From Candidatus Saccharibacteria bacterium UBA5148 (lineage in GTDB: Bacteria > Patescibacteriota > Saccharimonadia > Saccharimonadales > UBA4665), in the NCBI GenBank assembly GCA_002413835.1, contig DHXU01000003.1:910-64909 (forward strand): a stretch of 64,000 bases of DNA, in the 5' to 3' direction. The position numbers and the translations under genes were made by a program. The notes under the pieces were generated by a model. The model ran no database searches and had not been told where the DNA came from. It saw only the letters and a program-made list of their open reading frames with translations. Positions within the stretch are counted from its first letter, which is position 1. The number at the start of each line of letters is the position of its first letter. Positions 18,087 through 26,965 of the stretch are shown piece after piece.

Positions 18087-18353
18087 ATGCGCCACACAGG
18101 TTACCGGAAGCTAGATTACGAGTCTTTTGTGTTGCCTGACGACCTTGAGCGTAGGCAATGGGCATGGCTCAAAGAAGGTAGGCGTGGTTTGGCAGAATTG
18201 CCAACCGGCTCTGCGACTGGTGTAAGACAGCTGATTACCGTGACTATCGAAACGATGACTACGCCCGATGCAAATGCGGATGGCGCGATTGTGATCGATT
18301 TTCCAAACCTTACTCCAAAAAATAATGACGAAAGGCAAAACTATGGCAATTGA
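18087..18353 (+). CDS. Small hypothetical protein between rpsB and tsf
   Basis: 88 residues from the ATG at 18087, which follows a TATACAT block. Unrecognised; sequence begins MRHTGYRKLDYESFVLPDDL and is acidic near the end. It fills the space between rpsB and tsf and overlaps the tsf start by 11 bases. In most bacteria these two genes are adjacent, so an inserted ORF is unusual. The tsf ribosome binding site lies within it. It may be a real lineage-specific protein or a chance frame. Confidence 0.5.
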   Translation: MRHTGYRKLDYESFVLPDDLERRQWAWLKEGRRGLAELPTGSATGVRQLITVTIETMTTPDANADGAIVIDFPNLTPKNNDERQNYGN

Positions 18354-18939
18354 TATCGCAGAAGTAAAAAGACTGAAAGACCTGACCGGTGTCGGCCTGA
18401 CCGACGCCAAGAAGGCGCTCGAAGAGAACGGCGGCGACTTCGACAAAGCCCTCGAAGCAATGCGCAAAAAGGGAATGACCAAAGCCGACAAGCGCGGCGA
18501 ACGCGAAGCCCGGGCCGGTGTTATCGGTTCGTACCTGCACGACAACCGCATCGGTGTACTCGTAGAAGTTAACTGCGAAACCGATTTTGTCGCCCGCAAC
18601 GAAATCTTTGCCGGTCTCGTCAAAGATTTGAGCATGCATGTCGCTGCCAGCAACCCGGAATACGTCAGCAGCGACCAGATTCCAGCCGATGTCCACGAAA
18701 AGGTTCGTGCGGAATTTGCCGAAAAGCTGAAGATAGAAGGTAAGCCTGAAAACATGGTTGGCCAGATTGTCGAAGGCCAGCTCAAGAAGTACTTCGCCGA
18801 GCGCTGTCTGCTTGACCAGCCGTTCATCAAGAACCCCGATCAGACCGTTGGTGACTACGTCAAAGAACACAATGCCCGCCTCGGCGAAAACATCGTTGTT
18901 CGCCGCTTTAGCCGTCTGGCTCTCGGTGAAGTTTCCTAG
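18343..18939 (+). CDS. tsf: Elongation factor Ts
   Basis: 198 residues from the ATG at 18343, chosen because AAAGG lies 7 bases upstream and the family start (MAIDIAEVKRLKDLTGVG) begins there. EF-Ts is the guanine nucleotide exchange factor of EF-Tu. The UBA-like N-terminus with TGVGLTDAKKALEENGGD and the core motif ARAGVIGSYLH and LVEVNCETDFVARN are intact. The length matches the short EF-Ts type with one core subdomain, much shorter than the 280-residue enterobacterial form. Confidence 0.97.
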   Translation: MAIDIAEVKRLKDLTGVGLTDAKKALEENGGDFDKALEAMRKKGMTKADKRGEREARAGVIGSYLHDNRIGVLVEVNCETDFVARNEIFAGLVKDLSMHVAASNPEYVSSDQIPADVHEKVRAEFAEKLKIEGKPENMVGQIVEGQLKKYFAERCLLDQPFIKNPDQTVGDYVKEHNARLGENIVVRRFSRLALGEVS

Positions 18940-18977
18940 TAACCAAGCACTACCTGTTCAAGTGTTCATAACTTCTC

Positions 18978-18983
18978 TATAAT
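18978..18983 (+). promoter_or_regulatory. -10 element upstream of frr
   Basis: TATAAT inside a short palindrome (CTCTATAATGAGAG), about 45 bases before the frr ATG. A second TATAAT directly abuts the frr start codon. Confidence 0.4.
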
Positions 18984-19027
18984 GAGAGCATTGAAGTAAT
19001 TAACATAGAGACAACCAGAGTTATAAT

Positions 19028-19591
19028 ATGAATCCAACCCAAGTCGTCAGCCAAGCCAAAACTAAATTACAGTCCGCTCTGGAGCATTTCCAGGCGAACC
19101 TCAAAAGCCTGCGCACCGGCCGGGCCAGTTCAGCCATGCTGGACGGTGTTGTCGTCGAAGCCTACGGTACGCCGATGCCGCTGAACCAGGTTGCCACGGT
19201 GACCGCCCCGGAAGCCCAGATGATCCAAATCAGCCCGTTTGACCCCAGTAATATTCAGGCCATCGCCACAGCTATCCGGAACAACCCAGCCCTTGGCATG
19301 AACCCGTCAGATGACGGACGTGTCATCCGTGTGCCTGTGCCGCCGCTGACCGAGGATCGCCGCCGCGACATCGTCAAACAGGTCGGCCAGAAGCAGGAAG
19401 AATGCATGATTTCGCTCCGCGGTATCCGCCGCGATGCCTTCGACGCTATCGATAGCGCCAAAAAGGCTAAGGAACTCGGTGAAGACGATGCCAAACGCCT
19501 CGAAAAGCAGGTCGACGACGCCCTGAACGCCACCAAGGCCAGCGCCGAAGCCGCGGCCCGCGCCAAAGAAACCGAAATCATGACCGTCTAG
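19028..19591 (+). CDS. frr: Ribosome recycling factor
   Basis: 187 residues, the normal size. RRF splits post-termination ribosomes with EF-G. Diagnostic parts: LKSLRTGRASSAMLDGVVVEAYG, PLNQVATVTAPEAQMIQI, DGRVIRVPVPPLTEDRR and KAKELGEDDAKRLEKQVD. It completes the rpsB-tsf cluster; pyrH, which often sits between tsf and frr, is not here. Confidence 0.97.
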   Translation: MNPTQVVSQAKTKLQSALEHFQANLKSLRTGRASSAMLDGVVVEAYGTPMPLNQVATVTAPEAQMIQISPFDPSNIQAIATAIRNNPALGMNPSDDGRVIRVPVPPLTEDRRRDIVKQVGQKQEECMISLRGIRRDAFDAIDSAKKAKELGEDDAKRLEKQVDDALNATKASAEAAARAKETEIMTV

Positions 19592-19629
19592 TCGACGACG
19601 TATGGCATGTATGCTAGAGTATCCAAATT

Positions 19630-20529
19630 ATGTCTGCCGCTGAAGCTTCTGACGTATTATCTCTGTCCCGTACTGAATGGATGTCTTCCACGGGCAAACG
19701 AATTTACGAGGATTATTTTGCCTACCTGATCAATATAACCCCGGTAGAGCCTATCGAACGGGCCGAACTTCGGCCCCGGGCTCAGGGGCTGATGATCGTG
19801 GCGCAGGATGTAGCAACCAGGTTCATCGATAGCGAAGCCGTGTCCGAGCAAGTCTCGCCGCTCACAAGCTATGAAACAGAAATACTGCACTACACCTCAG
19901 CCGACGAAATGGAGGTTCTGGCAGGTCCCGATACGCCGGATACGCGCATCAGGAGCAATAACGTAGATTCGCTGATATTCGCCAACAAGATAACTATGGG
20001 TATGGCACTCGACGCATTGAACGGCGTAGGTTGTGTTACCTATGTGACGCTGTTTCAAGCGGTGTCCACAATTCTCAGAAATGAGCACTTTGGCGAGGCG
20101 ATTGATGTATTTGCAACGACCGGCTTTGCTGTTCTCGGACCTAATGTCCCGGCTGCAGGGAATATCGGGAATGATGATCATACGTCAGATTATAGCCTGC
20201 GCCGCATAAAGCAGGCGTTAGGATATCCGACTACGAAACGAGCCGTATCGCTCACGCCGGGCGTATCCAGAATTCCAGAACTCATTGACGTAGAAATATC
20301 CGTCGATCCTGTCTTTCAGAAGGGGCTGGTCCAGAAGCTGCGAGACCAAAATCATAACGTACGTCACGGTGCAGGTGGGGATCTGAAACGATATGCTGTT
20401 GTAAAAAGGCATGACACTAAGCCTGGCTTTTCGAGGGGCTGTCCGGTCATGCATGGTCCTACTTTCGGTCTGCTGCGCAATTATCTGGCGGACGTCGTCG
20501 ACGCGACAGCCCTGGATCTGGGATATTGA
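19630..20529 (+). CDS. Hypothetical protein, 299 aa
   Basis: Not recognised. Soluble, mixed alpha/beta composition, no signal peptide. Notable features are SADEMEVLAGPDTPDTRIRS, a hydrophobic central part (KITMGMALDALNGVG), and a C-terminal RGCPVMHG with a Cys and His that could be catalytic or metal-binding. It sits between frr and uppS and overlaps nothing. A sparse -10-like TATGCT lies 14 bases before the ATG. Confidence 0.65.
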   Translation: MSAAEASDVLSLSRTEWMSSTGKRIYEDYFAYLINITPVEPIERAELRPRAQGLMIVAQDVATRFIDSEAVSEQVSPLTSYETEILHYTSADEMEVLAGPDTPDTRIRSNNVDSLIFANKITMGMALDALNGVGCVTYVTLFQAVSTILRNEHFGEAIDVFATTGFAVLGPNVPAAGNIGNDDHTSDYSLRRIKQALGYPTTKRAVSLTPGVSRIPELIDVEISVDPVFQKGLVQKLRDQNHNVRHGAGGDLKRYAVVKRHDTKPGFSRGCPVMHGPTFGLLRNYLADVVDATALDLGY

Positions 20530-20558
20530 TAGTTCTCAAATATTATTGTGATTTCCGG

Positions 20559-20564
20559 TATACT
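20559..20564 (+). promoter_or_regulatory. -10 element of uppS (leaderless layout)
   Basis: TATACT ending 9 bases before the ATG at 20574. It supports that start over the upstream frame start at 20526. Confidence 0.5.
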
Positions 20565-20573
20565 GATGTAAGT

Positions 20574-21278
20574 ATGACAGAAGCTACTCCTATAACCGTG
20601 CCGCGGCATCTCGGTCTGATCCTGGATGGTAATCGCCGTTGGGCGCGTGCCCGCGGCTTGCCGCTGATGGAAGGGCACAAGCAGGGCTATGAAACGCTAC
20701 GTACCATATCTGATGCGGCCTTCGCCTCAGGTGTGGAATATGTATCAGCCTATGTCTTTTCGACTGAGAACTGGAACCGCAGTGCTGATGAAGTGAAATA
20801 CCTCATGAAGTTACTGCTATGGGTCGTGAAACACGAGCTGGAGAATTTTAATAAGCACGGTATCCGGTTGCAGACGATGGGCTCGAAATTCCGCCTGGGC
20901 AAGGCGTTGGTCAAGGCGATCCACGAAGCTGAAGTCAAAACCAAGAATAATACCAGCGGGACATTGCTGCTGTGTCTGAATTACGGTGGTCAGCAGGAGA
21001 TCGTCGATGCCATGAAGCGGATCGTGGAGGCTGGAACACCGGCCGATCAGATAACACCGGAACTGATCAGTCAAAATCTGTACGCTCCAGGCATTCCGCC
21101 GGTTGATCTTATCATCCGGACGTCGGGTGAGCAGCGCCTCAGCAATTTCATGCTCTGGGAAGGCGCCTACAGCGAGCTGATGTTCACGCCGACACACTGG
21201 CCGGACTTTAGTACAGCCGAGCTTCAGGAAATGTTCGTAAAATATAGCAAAATACAGAGAAGGTTCGGGGGAAAATAA
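20574..21278 (+). CDS. uppS: Undecaprenyl diphosphate synthase (cis-prenyltransferase)
   Basis: 234 residues. Makes the C55 lipid carrier for peptidoglycan and wall polymers. The catalytic loop LGLILDGNRRWAR is at the start, followed by GHKQGYETL, the YVFSTENWNR block, and the C-terminal DLIIRTSGEQRLSNFMLWEGAYSE (given here as one recognisable region). The ATG at 20574 is preferred because the family starts just before HLGLILDG and a -10 element sits right before it. rseP follows after 2 bases, an arrangement common near uppS-rseP. Confidence 0.95.
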   Translation: MTEATPITVPRHLGLILDGNRRWARARGLPLMEGHKQGYETLRTISDAAFASGVEYVSAYVFSTENWNRSADEVKYLMKLLLWVVKHELENFNKHGIRLQTMGSKFRLGKALVKAIHEAEVKTKNNTSGTLLLCLNYGGQQEIVDAMKRIVEAGTPADQITPELISQNLYAPGIPPVDLIIRTSGEQRLSNFMLWEGAYSELMFTPTHWPDFSTAELQEMFVKYSKIQRRFGGK

Positions 21279-21280
21279 GC

Positions 21281-22504
21281 GTGCTGTTATTAATCATTGG
21301 TCTTGTTATGTTTATTGGTCTGGTCGTGGTGCACGAATTCGGACATTTCGTCATGGCTCGCCGCAACGGTGTTGACATCGAAGAGTTCGGCATCGGCTTC
21401 CCGCCGCGGCTCTGGAAAAAGCGCATCCACAGTGCGAAGGGCGATTATAACTTTACTATCAACCTCTTGCCGCTCGGTGGTTTCGTCAAGATGAAAGGCG
21501 AGCACGACGGTGATACGGAGCCCGGTACGTTCGGCGCCGCATCACTTGCCGGTAAGACGAAGATTATGGCCGCCGGTGTCGCCATGAACCTACTTACGGC
21601 CTTCGTACTGCTGACGTTGCTGGCGCTCATCGGTATGCCGAAGCTGATTGATAATCAGTTCACGGTCAAAAGCGATACCAAGATTACCAGGCAGGAGATA
21701 ATCATCGGCGGCACTGAAAAGAAATCGCCGGCATCCAAGGCTGGCATCCAGCAATCTGATCATCTCGTATCAATCCAACCGAGCAATTTCAAGCTACCGA
21801 ATACCTGCCAGAGTGATACAACAAATGCTGAATTCTGCGGCGGCCAATTCGTCGTAAAGTCTGCCAAAGACCTGTCGGCTGCAACCAAAAAGTTTGCCGG
21901 ACAGCAGGTAGTCGTGAAGTACACACGCAGTGGTGATCCGAAGCAGGCAACAGTAACACTACGCAGCACCGCCGAAGTGGAAGCCAGCAAAAAGACTGGC
22001 AATTCCAAAGGCTACCTTGGTGTTTTTCCGTCGGATTACACTCTGCAGCGTTCAACATGGTCAGCGCCGATCGTCGCCGGCGGTCTGATCAAACAATTCA
22101 CGGTCCTGACATTCCAAGGACTTGGCAAGGCCGTCAAGGGACTGGGCAGCTTGGTTGCCGGCGCAGTCACTGGTAACAAGACAGCTCGGCAGCATGGCCA
22201 GACGAATGCCTCAGAGCAGGTCTCCGGGCCGGTCGGTATATTCGTTATCCTGAAGGATGGTAGCTCGCTCGGTTTCCAATTCGTACTGCTGATCATCGCT
22301 ATTATCTCGCTGACGCTGGCTATCATGAATATCCTGCCGATTCCGGCACTCGACGGTGGCCGATTGTGGCTGACGCTGTTGACCCGGGGTATCGGTAAAC
22401 CGGTCTCCAGTGAGAAGGAAGAACTGATTAATGCCAGCGGTTTCGTGTTCTTGATGTTGCTGATCGTCCTGATCACAATCGTAGATGTAAAGCGTTTCTT
22501 CTGA
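21281..22504 (+). CDS. rseP: Site-2 zinc protease RseP-like
   Basis: 407 residues from GTG, two bases after uppS. Intramembrane metalloprotease (M50) that cleaves membrane-bound regulators or signal-peptide remnants. The zinc motif HEFGH is at residues 18-22 in the first helix, and the third ligand motif MNILPIPALDGG lies near 349-360. A PDZ-like domain is between them (about 130-230), interrupted by a stretch with two Cys (NTCQSDTTNAEFCGG). Its partner could be any single-pass membrane protein; no anti-sigma factor is visible nearby. Confidence 0.94.
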   Translation: MLLLIIGLVMFIGLVVVHEFGHFVMARRNGVDIEEFGIGFPPRLWKKRIHSAKGDYNFTINLLPLGGFVKMKGEHDGDTEPGTFGAASLAGKTKIMAAGVAMNLLTAFVLLTLLALIGMPKLIDNQFTVKSDTKITRQEIIIGGTEKKSPASKAGIQQSDHLVSIQPSNFKLPNTCQSDTTNAEFCGGQFVVKSAKDLSAATKKFAGQQVVVKYTRSGDPKQATVTLRSTAEVEASKKTGNSKGYLGVFPSDYTLQRSTWSAPIVAGGLIKQFTVLTFQGLGKAVKGLGSLVAGAVTGNKTARQHGQTNASEQVSGPVGIFVILKDGSSLGFQFVLLIIAIISLTLAIMNILPIPALDGGRLWLTLLTRGIGKPVSSEKEELINASGFVFLMLLIVLITIVDVKRFF

Positions 22505-22520
22505 TAGACAGTCGGCAAAA

Positions 22521-23330
22521 ATGACTAATGAACAACCGGCGCTGACGCCAGCCAAGCAGACTGACAAACCAGGTTTCCCATTTTCGCCGCTTGCCAGTAT
22601 AGCAATCGTCGTCGGTGTGTATTTTGGTGCGATGATCAGCAGTCAGTTAGTCATTAGCCTCTATCCGATGCTGGCAGGCTGGTCGACCAGCCGCACTGAT
22701 GATTGGATCGCGCACTCAGCCGCAGTACAGTTCCTGTATGTCTTGGTTGCCGAAGCACTGACCGTAGGACTGCTGTACTTATTTATGCGCCGCCGCAAAG
22801 TATCTGCCAGCAGTATAGGGCTGTTGCGGCCCCGGCTGCGCAACTTCGGCATAACGCTGCTGGCGTACCCGCCGTATTTCGTCCTGAACGCTGTGGCGGC
22901 ACTGACTGCCCAGGCTTTGCTCCATGTTGACACCAGCCAGCAACAACAGACCGGCTTCGAATCGGCGCATTCGACGACAGACCTGATACTGACATTCGTC
23001 AGCCTGGTAATCCTGCCGCCGATTGTCGAGGAGATAGTTGTGCGCGGCTTTCTCTTCAGCGGACTGAAGCAGGGAATGTCTGTCGTTAAGGCGGCAATCC
23101 TGACAAGTGGTATCTTTGCATTAGCTCACCTGCAATTCGGCAGTGGGGCGCCGTTACTCTGGGTCGCGGCTATCGACACCTTCATCCTGTCGCTGGTCCT
23201 GTGCTTCCTGCGCCAGAAAACCGGCAGCCTGTGGGCCGGTATCGGTCTGCACACTCTCAAGAATGGTTTGGCATTCGCAGTTATCTTTATCCTGCCACGC
23301 TTACACTTTAGTCACTTCAGCCTGTTCTAA
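22521..23330 (+). CDS. CPBP-family intramembrane metalloprotease
   Basis: 269 residues, type II CAAX prenyl endopeptidase-like (Abi/CPBP). Seven or eight membrane helices are apparent. The catalytic signature is complete: EEIVVRGFLFSGL (EExxxR), ALAHLQFG (FxxxH-like) and a later H in GLHTLKNG. In bacteria many members are of unknown substrate, some linked to bacteriocin self-immunity. It starts 16 bases after rseP, so the two intramembrane proteases are probably co-expressed. Confidence 0.88.
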   Translation: MTNEQPALTPAKQTDKPGFPFSPLASIAIVVGVYFGAMISSQLVISLYPMLAGWSTSRTDDWIAHSAAVQFLYVLVAEALTVGLLYLFMRRRKVSASSIGLLRPRLRNFGITLLAYPPYFVLNAVAALTAQALLHVDTSQQQQTGFESAHSTTDLILTFVSLVILPPIVEEIVVRGFLFSGLKQGMSVVKAAILTSGIFALAHLQFGSGAPLLWVAAIDTFILSLVLCFLRQKTGSLWAGIGLHTLKNGLAFAVIFILPRLHFSHFSLF

Positions 23331-23438
23331 GCCACAAAATGATATATTTTAGCAGGTCAGTCGTGTACAATAGCTGCAGCATGAACAAACACTGTTCCTA
23401 CACTCTTATCACGATGCTCCCGCCCCGGCGGCCGATTT

Positions 23439-23561
23439 TATAATACCCACCAGTTCCATCGTTTTTATAACCCCCCCATAATTAACAGAGTAACAGAGCA
23501 ACCATTTTAACAGATTAGATATTACCTAAGCCGATAGGCAGATAACCACGCAGGTACCACC
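23439..23561 (+). promoter_or_regulatory. proS promoter and long leader
   Basis: A TATAAT at 23439-23444 begins a leader of about 110 bases, much longer than the leaders of most genes here. It contains a C-tract (23470-23476) and direct repeats of AACAGA-like sequence. The T-box core bulge and specifier pattern were not recognised, so any regulatory role is open. Confidence 0.35.
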
Positions 23562-24821
23562 ATGAGATCATCACAATTATTTACCAAAACCACCAAGAAT
23601 GTCCCGGCGGATGAAACTGCCAGGAATGCCCAGCTTCTGATTCAGGCTGGATATGTCTACAAGGTTATGGCGGGCGTCTATGCCTTTACGCCGCTTGGCC
23701 TGAGGGTAGTTGAGAATATCAAGCAGATCGTCCGGGAGGAAATGGATGCTATCAGCGGCCAGGAACTGATTATGAGCAGTCTGCAGAAGCGCTCGACCTG
23801 GGAAGCCACTGGCCGCTGGGATGATGATGTCGTCGATATCTGGTTCAAATCGAAACTCAAAGACGGCACTGACGTCGGTTTTGGCTGGTCGCATGAGGAA
23901 GCCATCATCGAGATGTTGAAACAATACCTGAGCAGCTACAAAGATCTACCGATAAATGTCTACCAGTTCCAGACCAAGCTTCGCAACGAGACCCGGGCGA
24001 AGAGCGGAATTATGCGCGGCCGCGAATTCGTCATGAAAGATATGTATTCCTGTAATCTGGACGCCGAACAGCACGAGAAGTTCTATCAGGCGACGATTGA
24101 TGCCTATATGCGCATTTACGACCGTCTGGGCATCGGTGAGGATACGTATGTGACATTTGCCAGCGGGGGAGCGTTTACCAAGTTTAGCCACGAGTTCCAG
24201 ACAGTCTGCGATGCCGGCGAAGACAGTATATATCTGGGTAAGGACAAAAACGGCAGGACGATCGCTGTTAACGAAGAGGTCGGCGACGACGAGACTCTGG
24301 CTGATCTGGGCGTCAAGCGTGAAGACCTGAAGAAAGTTAAATCGGCCGAAGTCGGCAATATTTTCAACTTCGGTACGCAGAAGTCCGAGGATACCGACTT
24401 CACCTTTACAAACGAACAGGGCGAGAAACAATTCGTCCATCTTGGCTCCTATGGCATTGGTATTACCAGGGTAATGGGAGTCATTGTCGAGAAGCTTGCG
24501 GATGACAAAGGATTAGTCTGGCCAGAAGCCGTGGCGCCTGTTAAAGTGTATCTGGCTCGTCTGGGTGATACCCCTGATGTTACCGATTTGGCAGATAACA
24601 TTTACGACGAATTGACAAGTAAAAAAGTTGCTGTATTATACGATGACCGAGATGTAAGAGCCGGCGAAAAATTCGCTGATGCCGACCTTCTCGGCATTCC
24701 GTACAGAGTTGTTATCAGCAGCAAGACTATCGAGACAGGCAGCTTCGAAGTCAAGGCCCGCGCGTCCGGGGAGACGCAGCTCATTAGCAGACAAGAGCTT
24801 ATGCGACAGCTCGGTGCCTGA
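23562..24821 (+). CDS. proS: Prolyl-tRNA synthetase (form without editing insertion)
   Basis: 419 residues. Class II enzyme that charges tRNA-Pro. N-terminal SQLFTKTTKNVP, motif 2 KLRNETRAKSGIMRGREFVMKD region and motif 3 GSYGIGITRVMG are present. Standard bacterial ProRS carries an editing (INS) domain of about 180 residues; here the gap between motifs 2 and 3 holds only about 90, so editing in cis is probably missing. No free-standing YbaK-like editor is in the window. The anticodon domain closes the protein. Confidence 0.95.
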   Translation: MRSSQLFTKTTKNVPADETARNAQLLIQAGYVYKVMAGVYAFTPLGLRVVENIKQIVREEMDAISGQELIMSSLQKRSTWEATGRWDDDVVDIWFKSKLKDGTDVGFGWSHEEAIIEMLKQYLSSYKDLPINVYQFQTKLRNETRAKSGIMRGREFVMKDMYSCNLDAEQHEKFYQATIDAYMRIYDRLGIGEDTYVTFASGGAFTKFSHEFQTVCDAGEDSIYLGKDKNGRTIAVNEEVGDDETLADLGVKREDLKKVKSAEVGNIFNFGTQKSEDTDFTFTNEQGEKQFVHLGSYGIGITRVMGVIVEKLADDKGLVWPEAVAPVKVYLARLGDTPDVTDLADNIYDELTSKKVAVLYDDRDVRAGEKFADADLLGIPYRVVISSKTIETGSFEVKARASGETQLISRQELMRQLGA

Positions 24822-24910
24822 GGTTTACCTCGGCTCCGGCTTGAAATACACGAATACCATTAATGATAATAGCGTAGCGATACGATCATAAGGAAAGAAA
24901 AGGGAACGAC

Positions 24911-25381
24911 ATGAAAAAATTGTTTCATCTGACACAAGACGGAGTAGCCGAACTGAAAGCTGAGCTGGCACGATTAATCGGTGCTCGCGTCGAAGTGGCT
25001 GAACACATCAAGACCGCCCGCGAATTTGGAGACTTAGCCGAAAATGCCGAGTACCAGGTAGCCCGCCAGGAACAGGAAAAGAACGAAACCCGCATCGCCG
25101 AGCTGGAGCACATCGTCGGCAATGTTGAGATAATCCAGGCTACAAAGGGCAGCTCCAAGGTCCGCCTGGGCTCCAAGGTCCAATTAGAAGGCCACAGCGC
25201 CAAGAACAGCAAGCTCAAGGAATTCCAGGTTGTTGGCACCGTCGAGGCCGATCCGTTGGAAGGCAAAATCTCTGATGAGTCACCGATAGGCAAAGCGCTG
25301 ATGGGCAAGAAACTTGGCGACGAAGTCGAAATCAAGACTCCGGCCGAAACAACCGTCTACAAAATTGCCGCTATCGCCTAG
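24911..25381 (+). CDS. greA: Transcription elongation factor GreA
   Basis: 156 residues: N-terminal coiled coil (LTQDGVAELKAELARL) with the GDLAENAEYQVAR tip that reaches the polymerase active site, where the acidic residues D and E of GDLAENAEY coordinate the catalytic magnesium, then an FKBP-like C-terminal domain (ISDESPIGKALMGKKLGDEVEI). Rescues backtracked RNA polymerase. A purine-rich ribosome binding site (AAGGAAAGAAAAGGGAA) precedes the ATG. lysS follows 36 bases later, a common greA-lysS pairing. Confidence 0.97.
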   Translation: MKKLFHLTQDGVAELKAELARLIGARVEVAEHIKTAREFGDLAENAEYQVARQEQEKNETRIAELEHIVGNVEIIQATKGSSKVRLGSKVQLEGHSAKNSKLKEFQVVGTVEADPLEGKISDESPIGKALMGKKLGDEVEIKTPAETTVYKIAAIA

Positions 25382-25417
25382 GTTGTAGCACTGTTAGCAG
25401 TTATACTAAGGGGCAGT

Positions 25418-26941
25418 ATGGCAACACTCAAAGAACTCAGAGGCGAGCGGCTGCGTAAACTCGACGAGCTTAAGCAGCTCGGTATAAACTCGTACCCGGA
25501 TTATGTCGAACGGACGCACCATGTTTTCCAGGTGGTCGACGGCTTTGATACATATCAGGGTGAGGATGCCACCGTTGTAGGCCGCATCGTCAACATTCGT
25601 AAGTTCGGCAAGATCGCTTTCGTGGTCATCAAGGATGAGAGCGGGGAACTGCAGTTATTCCTGGGTTCCGAAACATTGCAGCCGCTGGACGCAGCCAAGA
25701 ATCAGCTCGGTCTGGCGCAGCTGTCGCTGCTGGACGCAGGCGACTTCATTGAGGCGACCGGTCCGATTATCAAGACAAAGACCGGGGAAATCTCTATCGA
25801 TGTCAGATCATTGCGACTTCTTACCAAATCTCTCCGCCCGATGCCGACCAAACAGGACGGCTTCACCAACAAAGAAGAACGCCTCCGCCGCCGCTACGTC
25901 GATATGAACGTCAACGACGATGTCCGCCAGCGCTTTGTTCGCCGCAGCACATTCTGGCAGGCAACCCGTGATTTCCTGAACCAGAACCGCTTCACTGAGG
26001 TCAATGTGCCCGTCCTGGAACACACCACCGGCGGTGCTGACGCTAACCCCTTCGTGACGCATATGGACGCCCTCGACCAGGACTTCTATTTGCGCATCAG
26101 CCACGAACTGCCGCTGAAGCGTCTGCTGGGCGCCGGCTTTGAACGGGTCTACGACATTGGTCCGCGCTTCCGCAATGAAAACTACTCCGACGAGCATCTG
26201 CCGGAACACATTGCCATGGAATGGTACGCTGCCTACTGGAACTGGCGTGACGGTATGAAATTTATGACTGAACTGTATCGCCATGTCCTGCAGACTACAT
26301 TTGGAACATTGCAATTCAAATTAAACGGAAGAGACAACAATTTTGACGTTGATTTGAGTAAAGACTGGGAGGAATGGGACTATGTGGAAACTATTCAAAA
26401 TCGGTATGGTATTAATCCCCTGGATTGTACGATTGAACAGGTTAAGAAAGCGCTCGCGGACAACCATTTAGAAGTCGAAAAGACCGAAAATATCGCCCGT
26501 GGCGTCGACAAACTCTGGAAAAACATCCGGAAGGATGTCGCCGGGCCGATCTGGCTGATCAATACGCCGTTATTCATCAGCCCGCTGGCAAAGTCTAACC
26601 CAGATCGTCCGGAGACCGTCCAGCGTTTTCAGGCCGTCGTAGCTGGCAGTGAACTGTGTAACGGTTTCAGCGAGCTGAACGACCCGCAGGAGCAGCTGCA
26701 GCGCTTCCTGGAGCAGCAACAGATGCGCGAGGCCGGTGATGACGAAGCAATGATGCTCGATATCGATTTCGTCGAAATGCTGGAATACGGCATGCCGCCA
26801 GCCTGTGGCCTTGGTTTCAGTGAACGGGTGTTCTGGATCTTCGAAGGTGTCACGGCCCGTGAAGGCGTCCCATTCCCCCAGCTACGCCAGGAAGTTGACG
26901 AAGTTACTAAAATGATATATCCTGATATAAAATTCTCATAA
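25418..26941 (+). CDS. lysS: Lysyl-tRNA synthetase, class II
   Basis: 507 residues. N-terminal OB-fold anticodon domain (VVGRIVNIRKFGKIAFVVIKD) and a class II core with DIGPRFRNENYSDEHLPEH (motif 2 region), and the C-terminal GLGFSERVFWIFEG part near motif 3. LysRS usually ends motif 3 with GxGxDR; here the segment reads GLGFSER, a noticeable change. A patch at about 26300-26420 is visibly richer in A/T than the rest. TATACT ends 10 bases and AAGGGG 5 bases before the ATG. Confidence 0.94.
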   Translation: MATLKELRGERLRKLDELKQLGINSYPDYVERTHHVFQVVDGFDTYQGEDATVVGRIVNIRKFGKIAFVVIKDESGELQLFLGSETLQPLDAAKNQLGLAQLSLLDAGDFIEATGPIIKTKTGEISIDVRSLRLLTKSLRPMPTKQDGFTNKEERLRRRYVDMNVNDDVRQRFVRRSTFWQATRDFLNQNRFTEVNVPVLEHTTGGADANPFVTHMDALDQDFYLRISHELPLKRLLGAGFERVYDIGPRFRNENYSDEHLPEHIAMEWYAAYWNWRDGMKFMTELYRHVLQTTFGTLQFKLNGRDNNFDVDLSKDWEEWDYVETIQNRYGINPLDCTIEQVKKALADNHLEVEKTENIARGVDKLWKNIRKDVAGPIWLINTPLFISPLAKSNPDRPETVQRFQAVVAGSELCNGFSELNDPQEQLQRFLEQQQMREAGDDEAMMLDIDFVEMLEYGMPPACGLGFSERVFWIFEGVTAREGVPFPQLRQEVDEVTKMIYPDIKFS

Positions 26942-26965
26942 TCTTATACTAATCAAGGATATACT

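Noticed and set aside
23439..23561. T-box riboswitch in the proS leader
   Set aside because: No specifier loop or conserved T-box bulge sequence could be identified.
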